Shown piece after piece: positions 18,001 through 25,602 of a stretch of DNA of 64,000 nucleotides (positions are counted from its first letter, which is position 1; every line of letters starts with the position of its first letter). The stretch is taken from the NCBI GenBank assembly GCA_037482015.1, contig JBBFKT010000001.1, forward strand, positions 62,001 through 126,000, in the 5' to 3' direction. Below the pieces are notes generated by a model. The model was not told where the DNA came from and searched no databases. It saw only the letters and a program-made list of their open reading frames with translations. A program made the position numbers and the translations under genes. Source of the stretch: Thermodesulforhabdaceae bacterium (GTDB lineage Bacteria; Desulfobacterota; Syntrophobacteria; Syntrophobacterales; Thermodesulforhabdaceae).

Positions 18001-19022
18001 TCAATCCCACAATGGTTCGATTTGAGCTTTTCTCTCGCAAGGCGTCTTTCTTCCTCTTCTTGTCGTTTCAATCCCACAATGGTTCGATTTGAGCTTAGAC
18101 CCATTCTTGAGGGGATTTGGGCACTTGTGAGTTTCAATCCCACAATGGTTCGATTTGAGCCAAGGTTGGATATGTTCCTCAACGATCCGCAAATTGGTTT
18201 CAATCCCACAATGGTTCGATTTGAGCAGCTGTTAACACCCCCCGAAGGGGGGCAGATTTTTTTGTTTCAATCCCACAATGGTTCGATTTGAGCCCATTGA
18301 ATTCTTCCTTAGTGAAGAACTGAAGAAAGTTTCAATCCCACAATGGTTCGATTTGAGCTTTCTCTGACGACGAGCACGTCGCTGTGTGGCGTTTGTTTCA
18401 ATCCCACAATGGTTCGATTTGAGCCTCCCTGGAAGAGAGCGCCGCCCTAAGCAATACACCGTTTCAATCCCACAATGGTTCGATTTGAGCGATGGAGAGC
18501 AATTATATTAGCCTAACAAATTACTAAGTTTCAATCCCACAATGGTTCGATTTGAGCCGCTACAGCGTGAGCTAGAGCGGTCTTCCCCACGCCGTTTCAA
18601 TCCCACAATGGTTCGATTTGAGCTTTTAATGTGCTCCGGCAGGCGTCTGAATATTTCAGAGTTTCAATCCCACAATGGTTCGATTTGAGCCCAAAACGAT
18701 CTTTCAAAGCATCAATCTTTTCTCTCAGTTTCAATCCCACAATGGTTCGATTTGAGCAGCTGCTAACTACGTTAGTAAAGCGCTTGCTAGCGAGGTTTCA
18801 ATCCCACAATGGTTCGATTTGAGCGATAAAAGTTATCGAGAAGCTAAGCAGATTGTCGATGTTTCAATCCCACAATGGTTCGATTTGAGCCAGACGAGTC
18901 CCAGTTGGGTACTCGTCCGAGCCATGTTTCAATCCCACAATGGTTCGATTTGAGCCAGAACAAGACCGTCATCCCATCTGAACGACAAGACAGTTTCAAT
19001 CCCACAATGGTTCGATTTGAGC
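12053..19022 (-). CRISPR. type I-B CRISPR array, 106 repeats and 105 spacers
   Basis: A 30-bp repeat begins GTTTCAATCCCACAATGGTT and ends CGATTTGAGC on the + strand. It recurs with a period of 65-68 bases from 12053 to 19022; counting by eye gives 106 copies with spacers of 35-38 bases. Read on the minus strand the repeat ends in GGGATTGAAAC. Its last eight bases, ATTGAAAC, are the classic 5' handle of type I-B crRNAs, so transcription runs from high to low coordinates. The only degenerate copies seen are the first two at the low end. This agrees with a leader at the high end next to cas6. All short reading frames inside the array are repeat artefacts. Confidence 0.98.
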
Positions 19023-19152
19023 CAAGGTTAAAATACAGTATTTTCAAGGAACGGGCAACTCAAAATTGCGGCAAATGTCAAGTAGCCAGAATTTGCCCAG
19101 AGATCGACGGCAACGATTGCGTAGTGTATAAGATGGAACTCTGGATTGATTT
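19023..19152 (-). promoter_or_regulatory. CRISPR leader
   Basis: These 130 bases separate the leader-proximal repeat (18993-19022) from the cas6 stop codon. By repeat orientation and by the decayed opposite end, this is where new spacers should enter and where array transcription should start. A TTGACA hexamer occurs on the minus strand (19076-19081). TTGAGT with TACTGT 17 bases further is another possible -35/-10 pair nearer the array. It is less AT-rich than many leaders. The promoter itself is a guess. Confidence 0.6.
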
Positions 19153-19905
19153 TTATTTGTCTAAGGGTTCGTTTTTAATGCGGAACATCCCAAAACCTTG
19201 CATGTTCCTTTCTCCAAGCCCAGCTTCGTAAGCTAGAAGAAGGAGGCTCTTTTCTCCTTCCATGGTAAATTGCCCTTCGTAGCATTTCACTTTTGTTCCC
19301 TGCACTATCACCAACCTGGATCGCCATCTTCCCACCTTTTTGAAACAAACCGCCTCTTTCTCCTCAACCTGTAATCCCAAAGCCCGGGCTTTTCGGCGTA
19401 GATTCGCTTCCACTATTTCCCAGAAGCGTTTTTCATCGGGTGATAAAAATTGCTTTTTTAGCTTTTCCCCAGATAAAACTCCCGTAGAAACCACAACAGG
19501 TGAAATGGTTTCGCACAATACGTGCCCGTTTAGTTCAGGAACTGGCTCTACTTCTATTCTTTTCACCATCAGGCGACTGTCTTGTAAAAATACTTCTCCT
19601 TCAGTTAACAAAGTTGTGGCTAGAGCTTCCACAGGGGCAGTAAGAGGGGATGAAACCCACCAGTGAATGGGTGGTTCCAGAATCAATCCAGTCTCGCAAG
19701 TGCTGGCACGTCTAGGATAAAACTTTGAAAATACAACCATTTTATATCGATGATTTTCAGCTACAAAACCCTGTTCATGTAAAAAGCTACCTAATTGCGG
19801 GCGAGATCTGGCGATGGCTCCATAGAGAAAACCGTGCAGTAAATGCTGATAATTCCAGGGTAACTTTATGGGTTGTTCGGTGTTAAAAACAATGTGTAAC
19901 CGCAT
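19153..19905 (-). CDS. cas6: Cas6 CRISPR pre-crRNA endoribonuclease
   Basis: The protein has 250 residues. It cleaves the repeat transcript to give crRNAs with an 8-base 5' handle. A likely catalytic His lies in the N-terminal YQHLLHGFLYGAI, and the C-terminal glycine-rich loop is GLGERNMQGFGMFRI, the hallmark of the RAMP fold. The start ATG 19905 has GGGGTG upstream. It is the last gene of the cas operon, 9 bases after cas2 and directly before the leader. In many type I-B loci cas6 is first, so the order here is a variant. Confidence 0.93.
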   Translation of the reverse strand: MRLHIVFNTEQPIKLPWNYQHLLHGFLYGAIARSRPQLGSFLHEQGFVAENHRYKMVVFSKFYPRRASTCETGLILEPPIHWWVSSPLTAPVEALATTLLTEGEVFLQDSRLMVKRIEVEPVPELNGHVLCETISPVVVSTGVLSGEKLKKQFLSPDEKRFWEIVEANLRRKARALGLQVEEKEAVCFKKVGRWRSRLVIVQGTKVKCYEGQFTMEGEKSLLLLAYEAGLGERNMQGFGMFRIKNEPLDK

Positions 19906-19914
19906 TCTAAATTT

Positions 19915-20181
19915 TCACCCCAGGATCTGGTCTATAATAACTTTCTCCCGGCCTATGGTCTCTTTTCGCAAATACTTCTTGTGCGGTAAGCGATATATGT
20001 AAACACTATCATGTTCGGGATCGATTAGTTTTTTTAATTCCATCTTCAAACGTTCCAGCTGCGATTCACTCAGGTCTCCCTCAAAAGCACTATTTTGCAC
20101 CCAGTGTAAAAAGCGTCTCAGACATTTGCACACTTTATTAACGCGTATCTGTTCCACATCATAGACTATAACCACATACAT
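19915..20181 (-). CDS. cas2: Cas2 adaptation protein
   Basis: The protein has 88 residues with the ferredoxin-like Cas2 start MYVVIVYDVEQIRVNKVCKCLRRF, including the conserved YDV. It also has HWVQNSAFEGDLSESQ and the strand VYIYRLPHKKYL. It forms the Cas1-Cas2 spacer integrase. It sits 15 bases after cas1 and 9 bases before cas6. Length and motifs are normal for type I-B. Confidence 0.95.
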   Translation of the reverse strand: MYVVIVYDVEQIRVNKVCKCLRRFLHWVQNSAFEGDLSESQLERLKMELKKLIDPEHDSVYIYRLPHKKYLRKETIGREKVIIDQILG

Positions 20182-20196
20182 ACGTCTTCAACACCT

Positions 20197-21216
20197 TTAC
20201 CACCATGCTCTCAAGGATCTGTAAGGTTCCATGCCTATTAGATGTCTTATTATTTTATAAGCCTCAAAACGAATCAAATAGCGATAAGAGACATTGCGTT
20301 TAAGCCCACGATGATAGACCGTTGTTTGTAGTGTTTCTTCAAGTTCGCGAACCACTGTCTTCCGAGCATTTTCTTTAAGGTAAACTGCCGGGGATTCGCC
20401 TAAACCCATAAAGTCCTCTTCACCAATAACGCCTCGATTGAGCAGACGAAAAAGCACGCGGTCTCCAACTAGCGGCTTAAAAATTTCAGATATGTCCAGT
20501 GCTAAGGAAAAACGACGCTTAGAAGGCTCGTGCAGGTAACTGATTGTGGGGTTTAGCTGGGTTACATAAATTTCTGATAGGGTTGCCGTGTAAATAAGAG
20601 TATTGATGAAAGAAATTAGAGCGTTAATCATATTGTCTGGTGGGCGTCTGACTCGCTTTTCGAAGGGTTCTTTCAAATCCAAAATTTCGTTAAAGGCAAC
20701 ATAATAGGCTTCCCTGGCTTGCCCCTCTTCGCGCATCAGTTCAGGAATAGTCTCGCATGAAGCAATTCTATCCATGCACTGCTCCACGATATTTAGTGAA
20801 TTTCTCACATCTTTGCCGCGGTGGCTGTAGTAATTAAGATTACGCCTTATGTGGTAGAGAGCACTGCTGACAAATTCACGAGCAAGAGAAAGCCGTTTTG
20901 TCGGATCCAGGTAATGCTCAACCTGTTTTACTATCAAATGACCGCTTACATTGGTTTCTCGAGGGTAAAAACTACCAGAATAGAATCCGTAGTAGTTAAA
21001 ACAATGGACGATTACCCCGTTTTGGGCAAGAAAGTTAAGCAATTTCGTGTTCAGATCAATCTCCCCGAAAAGATAGATATCCTGGACATCCTCGATAGGG
21101 ATAGGATGGCGAATGATATCACCATTTTCGCCTTCTTGTTCAAGATAAAGGGTGTTTTGTCGCCGTCTTAAGCGGCCATTTCGGAAGATGTAGTAACTGC
21201 GGGCTGATTCAGCCAT
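20197..21216 (-). CDS. cas1: Cas1 spacer integrase
   Basis: The protein has 339 residues. The metal-binding set can be followed: Glu in REEGQAREAYYVAFNEIL, His in TISYLHEPSKRRFSLALD, and Asp in the following LDISEIFKP. The N-terminal beta domain starts YYIFRNGRLRRRQNTLY. It works with Cas2 and Cas4 to insert new spacers at the leader end of the array. The start ATG 21216 follows GGGGGT. The gap to cas4 is 3 bases, so the adaptation genes are tightly coupled. Confidence 0.96.
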   Translation of the reverse strand: MAESARSYYIFRNGRLRRRQNTLYLEQEGENGDIIRHPIPIEDVQDIYLFGEIDLNTKLLNFLAQNGVIVHCFNYYGFYSGSFYPRETNVSGHLIVKQVEHYLDPTKRLSLAREFVSSALYHIRRNLNYYSHRGKDVRNSLNIVEQCMDRIASCETIPELMREEGQAREAYYVAFNEILDLKEPFEKRVRRPPDNMINALISFINTLIYTATLSEIYVTQLNPTISYLHEPSKRRFSLALDISEIFKPLVGDRVLFRLLNRGVIGEEDFMGLGESPAVYLKENARKTVVRELEETLQTTVYHRGLKRNVSYRYLIRFEAYKIIRHLIGMEPYRSLRAWW

Positions 21217-21219
21217 TTT

Positions 21220-21732
21220 TTACCCCCAGCATAGTTCACAATAAGAGCATGCACGACAAATAGAGGTGAATTCGGCTTGAGGGGGTGACGGCATTTGCTC
21301 AATTTCATGCACACCCTTTAGAGCCTCCATAACCGCGGCTTCCAGTTCAGGCGTGAGATGGACTTCCTCTCTGCGTCGCTCCTTCGGGAATCTCAATTCA
21401 CCGATTAAAGTTCCAACCCCTAGCTTTTTCAAATAAAGAAGATAATAAGCTATTTGTAACCTGGCAGCATCCTCTAGTTTCCGTGAATACTTAACCTCCA
21501 GCACTTTTCCTTCTTTTTCCAGCAGGTCTATTTTAATGAGATTGTCGATAAGCACTTCTCGCCTGGACAAGTCAGAATAAGCACGTTCGTGAAGAAGTCG
21601 TCCCAGTGCTACTCTATCCGACAGATGTTCCATGTGCAGCCCTTTGGCATACAGCCATACTTTTCGGTGGCAGATTGCCCAGTAATTGATTTTAATTCCG
21701 TTTGTTCTCAACTTGATGAATTCTTCATCCAT
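21220..21732 (-). CDS. cas4: Cas4 RecB-like nuclease (protospacer processing)
   Basis: About 170 residues from ATG 21732. The family pattern NGIKINYWAICHRKVWLYAKGLHMEH begins shortly after this ATG, which favours it over a TTG at 21795 that overlaps the cas3 stop. A RecB-type core (VLEVKYSRKLEDAARLQIAYYLLYL) and a C-terminal cysteine cluster (CRACSYCELC) follow, to hold an iron-sulfur cluster with the first Cys. Cas4 trims prespacers and checks the PAM before integration. If TTG 21795 is used, the protein gains 21 residues with no family match that I recognise. Confidence 0.9.
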   Translation of the reverse strand: MDEEFIKLRTNGIKINYWAICHRKVWLYAKGLHMEHLSDRVALGRLLHERAYSDLSRREVLIDNLIKIDLLEKEGKVLEVKYSRKLEDAARLQIAYYLLYLKKLGVGTLIGELRFPKERRREEVHLTPELEAAVMEALKGVHEIEQMPSPPQAEFTSICRACSYCELCWG

Positions 21733-21791
21733 ATCAAATGATGAAATCCGATAACAGACCTGACATTCGCTACTAAAAGGTGTCTTTAGAA

Positions 21792-23984
21792 TCAATCAAT
21801 TAGCACATATTCTGGGGATCCTTGTTCCTTTTTTGGCACGATTAATCCCAATTCAGAGCTATATTCCAGTGTTGTTTTAATGCAATCCAGATCCTCAATA
21901 GGCGTAAAAAATTCACTTCGCTTTAGCCAGTAAACTGGCACAGGAACCAGCAATTCTGGTAGTCGCCAGCTTTCACCACATTCCTTGAGTTTGTAAGCTT
22001 CACGCACAAATTCCTGAGGCAGTACATCCACTGACACATGACCTCTACGGGCAGTAAAGCGCTGTCGCATTTCTTCATCTGAAAGATTAATAGTATAGCA
22101 GCCCAAGATACGTTGTATTTCTTTCAGCGTTTGACGTCCTTCCTCAAATTCTTTTTTCCAGTCTTCCGAGGACATGGCATATTCGTAGAGCTTGCTGGTA
22201 GCTTCGGCTAGTTCATAATCAGTTGGTGTTTTCGATAAACTATTCAAAAGTTTCAGGCTCCATTCGAGCATTTCCTTGCCATAAATTCTTTGAGCTCCAT
22301 TGGACCATTGGCAATACACAATGACGGGAGCCGGTGGTTTTTCACCGCGACGGTTTACTCGCCCCATACGCTGTACCAAAGCATCAATGGGTGCAATTTC
22401 GGTTATCAGCACATCGTAAGATATGTCCAAACTAACTTCTACTATCTGTGTAGCAACAAAAATTGTGCCAGGTAGAGGTTTTCCTACTTGCTCCTCTTTG
22501 ACTTGTCGGTCACGAAAGATGAAACGAGCATGTAACAAGTAACAGCGCTTCCAATCAAATTCATTCTTAAGCAATTGGTAAAGGGATTGGGCATCACTAA
22601 TGGTGTTGGCGACCATGAGTACTGTCTTGCCCTCGCTAGCGTATTCTATTGCTTTCGGCAGACCGTCTTTTAACAAGTTATTTTCAAGTAGCAGGCGGTG
22701 GCGAGTGCGCTGCCATAACTTGTTTTCAGCCTCAATAAGTTCCCCTTTGGGAAATAAATTCAACAGCACGGGCGGGAGAGTTGCGCTTGCTAGGGCAAGA
22801 CGAGAGGGCATCTCCCGCTCTAGAGCTTCTAACAAAAGCCCAAGTGTGTAGGGTTCATAAGCATGGATTTCATCCAGGATTAGCGTTGCGTTTCTAGAGA
22901 GACTCCTTCGTTCTTCCCAGTGTCGTCCATTGAGGTGTGCCAGAAGGTATTGATCCAGTGTTGCTACGGTAACAGGTTTGGCGAACACTGAGCCCAGAAG
23001 GCGTTTATCCAGGGTATTTTCATCCGATTCTCTGCGTAGCATGTAACTTGCCTTACCGTGTGCCAATGCTACGGAGTCGTCGCCGTAAACCCGACGTAGC
23101 CGCATCCACATCGCATTGACAGTGGCTTGAGTAGGAAGAAGATAAAGCAGGCGTTCCGTGTTGCCCGCCCATAAAAGTAATGCCTCGGTTTTTCCCGTGC
23201 CAGTTGGAGCGCGAAGCCAGATTACATCAGCAGAACTTTTGGTGGCACGGTATTGAAATTCGCGAAGTGAAAACTTGCCGTATTCTTCACGCTTACGGAT
23301 GTCTGATTCAATCTTTGTCCTGCCATCTTCCAGAAAGAGGATAGAAGGATTGTATTCCTTGGCTGAAGCCAGCCAATCTGCGAGATGGAGAACAGCCTTA
23401 ACCAGAGCAAATTCTATCGTGGGCAGGCTCTGCAAAATGCCCCGGATTGTTTTACCAGGAATTAATCTTCTGTCGTCCAGTATAGCCGCTGGAGCTTCGG
23501 TTAAAAGAGAATTTGCAGTCCTTATGAATTCTTCTTTCTCCGGTAATTCTTCAATTCCAGTGCGCTGAAGTAATTCCCAGACCGATTTCAAAGTGTCAGA
23601 CAAACCAGGATGGAATTTCGGCACAGAATCACTGTAACCAACATACAGCTCAGGGCACAGAGGCGAATGATGGGTTAACACTGCAGCTGTGGCGATCAAA
23701 TCATGTTTATCTTGTCGATAATGTTTTGATAAAAGACTTTCTGCTACCAGCACGAAAGGCATGGATGCTAAAGGGTGAGGATAAGCCTTTCGACGCTTTC
23801 CACGGATGTATTCTTGAAAATCCACAGTTGCTTTGCCGATATCGTGCAGAGCACATGCTAGGATGGCTTTTGTCCGCAAGTGACTATCAAGTTTTAGACG
23901 ATGTGCGACTTCATCGCCCAGTTGCATTACGTCCTGTAAATGATCTAATAGAAAGACATCCGGTTTAGCTAGGAGTTTATCCAT
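21792..23984 (-). CDS. cas3: Cas3 HD nuclease-helicase
   Basis: About 730 residues. The N-terminal HD domain shows LHDIGKATVDFQEYIRG and later LTHHSP. The SF2 helicase follows with Walker A LRAPTGTGKTEALL, ILDEIHAYEPYTL as the DExH box, LASATLPP (motif III) and QRMGRVNRRG (motif VI). It degrades DNA marked by Cascade. The start ATG 23984 is preceded by GGAAGGAA at good spacing, better than a GTG at 24005. It overlaps the cas5 end by 16 bases. Nuclease and helicase are fused, the usual Cas3 form. Confidence 0.95.
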   Translation of the reverse strand: MDKLLAKPDVFLLDHLQDVMQLGDEVAHRLKLDSHLRTKAILACALHDIGKATVDFQEYIRGKRRKAYPHPLASMPFVLVAESLLSKHYRQDKHDLIATAAVLTHHSPLCPELYVGYSDSVPKFHPGLSDTLKSVWELLQRTGIEELPEKEEFIRTANSLLTEAPAAILDDRRLIPGKTIRGILQSLPTIEFALVKAVLHLADWLASAKEYNPSILFLEDGRTKIESDIRKREEYGKFSLREFQYRATKSSADVIWLRAPTGTGKTEALLLWAGNTERLLYLLPTQATVNAMWMRLRRVYGDDSVALAHGKASYMLRRESDENTLDKRLLGSVFAKPVTVATLDQYLLAHLNGRHWEERRSLSRNATLILDEIHAYEPYTLGLLLEALEREMPSRLALASATLPPVLLNLFPKGELIEAENKLWQRTRHRLLLENNLLKDGLPKAIEYASEGKTVLMVANTISDAQSLYQLLKNEFDWKRCYLLHARFIFRDRQVKEEQVGKPLPGTIFVATQIVEVSLDISYDVLITEIAPIDALVQRMGRVNRRGEKPPAPVIVYCQWSNGAQRIYGKEMLEWSLKLLNSLSKTPTDYELAEATSKLYEYAMSSEDWKKEFEEGRQTLKEIQRILGCYTINLSDEEMRQRFTARRGHVSVDVLPQEFVREAYKLKECGESWRLPELLVPVPVYWLKRSEFFTPIEDLDCIKTTLEYSSELGLIVPKKEQGSPEYVLID

Positions 23985-24685
23985 GTGAAATTCCTTCCCT
24001 GGCACTGTAAGGCGTGTATCCGTGGTTCTTCTATTTCCAGTTCCACACCTAGAGGGAGAAAACTCAGAGTAACCTGGCGCTGGGGATGGCGTATTCTTTT
24101 ATCATCCACAGCGAAACTCAGGGGCAGGGTTTCCACTACCGGTGGCTCAAAACGAATGCCCGGTTGTAGCAGTGGACGAACTCGCATCCGTCTGAAGTCT
24201 CCCGGGATCACTGTCCCTCGAAATGACGGTCTACCTTCCGTAGCCGCATCCAGACTGATTTCTTCTATAAAGAGCAACTCATCTTCTCTACCCAGTGAAA
24301 GAGGATAAACGGGGTCGTAAAAAGCATGCTCCATTTTCTTAAGAAGAACTTCGTCTCCACCGTAGATCAGAGTGTAACGCACAAAGAATAGAAGTTCCCG
24401 CATATACGGTGAGCGTTCTATTTTTTTATTGTCTTTGATTTTGAGCACAGTCCACATATCGCGTGTAAGTCCAGGTTCAGCATCCATCCAGACAGCAACT
24501 TTAACTTGCCGAAGAATGCTGTTTCCCGACCATAGTTCCCTATCCGATAAGCCCATTGCTGCACCAGCTATGCCTACCAGAGTTGTAGGGGGAGGCATTG
24601 GAAGGCTTCTCTGAAAATTGTGTTCCAGTGGTCGTCGGAACGATGCCACCGGTGCTCGGACTTTTATGCGGAGGACTCTTTCCAT
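23969..24685 (-). CDS. cas5: Cas5 Cascade subunit
   Basis: The protein has 238 residues with the Cas5 N-terminal signature VRAPVASFRRPLEHNFQRSLPMPPPTTLVGIAGAA (only the first part is the conserved RAMP strand; PPPTTLVG is the hallmark loop). Cas5 caps the crRNA 5' handle in Cascade. It overlaps cas7 by 22 bases and cas3 by 16, so translation is coupled. It belongs to the group that accompanies Cst1/Cst2. Confidence 0.92.
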   Translation of the reverse strand: MERVLRIKVRAPVASFRRPLEHNFQRSLPMPPPTTLVGIAGAAMGLSDRELWSGNSILRQVKVAVWMDAEPGLTRDMWTVLKIKDNKKIERSPYMRELLFFVRYTLIYGGDEVLLKKMEHAFYDPVYPLSLGREDELLFIEEISLDAATEGRPSFRGTVIPGDFRRMRVRPLLQPGIRFEPPVVETLPLSFAVDDKRIRHPQRQVTLSFLPLGVELEIEEPRIHALQCQGRNFTWINS

Positions 24686-25599
24686 AGTCCGTCTATATCT
24701 CCCTTTGCTTTAGCAATAGCTTCGTGAACTGTGACCACTTCACCATATTGTCCCAGAACTTCTCTGATTTCATCTTCATTGCTGTAAATGCCTGAATCCA
24801 AGCCAAAAACTTTGTACTCAAAGTAGTTATCAAACTTGTTAAGAGCGTTTTTCAGCGGTTCTAACTCAAGCCTATATTTATTGTTTTCGTAATGCGCCAC
24901 GAATGCTTCCAGAAATACCGGGTGTTTAACTTTTAGACGAGCGTAAGCTATAAATTTTGGCGAGAGATCAGACAGCATTCGCGCTGTGCGTCCTCCACCC
25001 CAAAGTAAATTTAGTGCTTCTATTAGATCCCTGACACGCCTTTTACGTTCACTATTGTCCAGTGATTTTCCGTTATTTTCACCAATTTCATTTTCCCTGA
25101 ATATACCAACCCGGTCGAGCTCTATGAGGATAGTTCCTTTGAAAAGATTGGCATAAAGTTCGGTTTCAAACATGTTGCCACCGGCGGTCATATTTTGTCC
25201 GAATCGCTCGAATGATCGCGTTCCAAGGTCACGATCTCCCTGAAATGGGAACAACCCAACAGCTGCCGAAACCCTGACAGGAGATGTTCGACGTTTACCT
25301 CCAGAAGGATCTAAGTATCCGAAAAGGTCTTCGTCCACAAATTCCCATGGGCGTACGGGAGGTGTTACTTCCTGCCCTTTAACACTGGCAAAAAGGTCTG
25401 AAAGCTTATATCCCAGGTCTTCAAGACGGTCGCGTAGCATACGGCGTATGGCTTGACCAGAAATATATGGAATTGTGCTACCGTCTGGAAGTGTCACTTT
25501 TTTTGCTACAACTACATTTCCTTCCGTATGGGAAGCATTAACGTTTGCTGCAGAGATCTTGGCCAAATAGCCGATGGTTATGGCTTTGCTGATGTTCAT
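24664..25599 (-). CDS. cas7: Cas7 (Cst2/DevR-type) Cascade backbone subunit
   Basis: The protein has 311 residues. The start MNISKAITIGYLAKISAANVN and the loop LPDGSTIPYISGQAIRRMLRDRLED are typical of the DevR/Cst2 branch of Cas7, whose copies line the crRNA. A mid-protein GGNMFETELYANLFKGTI segment also fits. GGAGGAG precedes ATG 25599. It lies 3 bases after cas8b, so the two are likely translated together. Confidence 0.93.
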   Translation of the reverse strand: MNISKAITIGYLAKISAANVNASHTEGNVVVAKKVTLPDGSTIPYISGQAIRRMLRDRLEDLGYKLSDLFASVKGQEVTPPVRPWEFVDEDLFGYLDPSGGKRRTSPVRVSAAVGLFPFQGDRDLGTRSFERFGQNMTAGGNMFETELYANLFKGTILIELDRVGIFRENEIGENNGKSLDNSERKRRVRDLIEALNLLWGGGRTARMLSDLSPKFIAYARLKVKHPVFLEAFVAHYENNKYRLELEPLKNALNKFDNYFEYKVFGLDSGIYSNEDEIREVLGQYGEVVTVHEAIAKAKGDIDGLWKESSA

Positions 25600-25602
25600 G
25601 GT

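Noticed and set aside
12053-19022. Many open frames of 60-180 codons on both strands with FNPTMVRFE, SIPQWFDLS or KSNHCGIET repeats
   Set aside because: They are translations of the CRISPR repeat and spacers; the period and the identical DNA repeat explain them fully.
18875-19231. + strand frame crossing the leader, with a CGKC...C...C pattern in the leader part
   Set aside because: It begins inside the CRISPR repeats and ends antisense to cas6, with no ribosome site; the cysteine pattern is probably chance.
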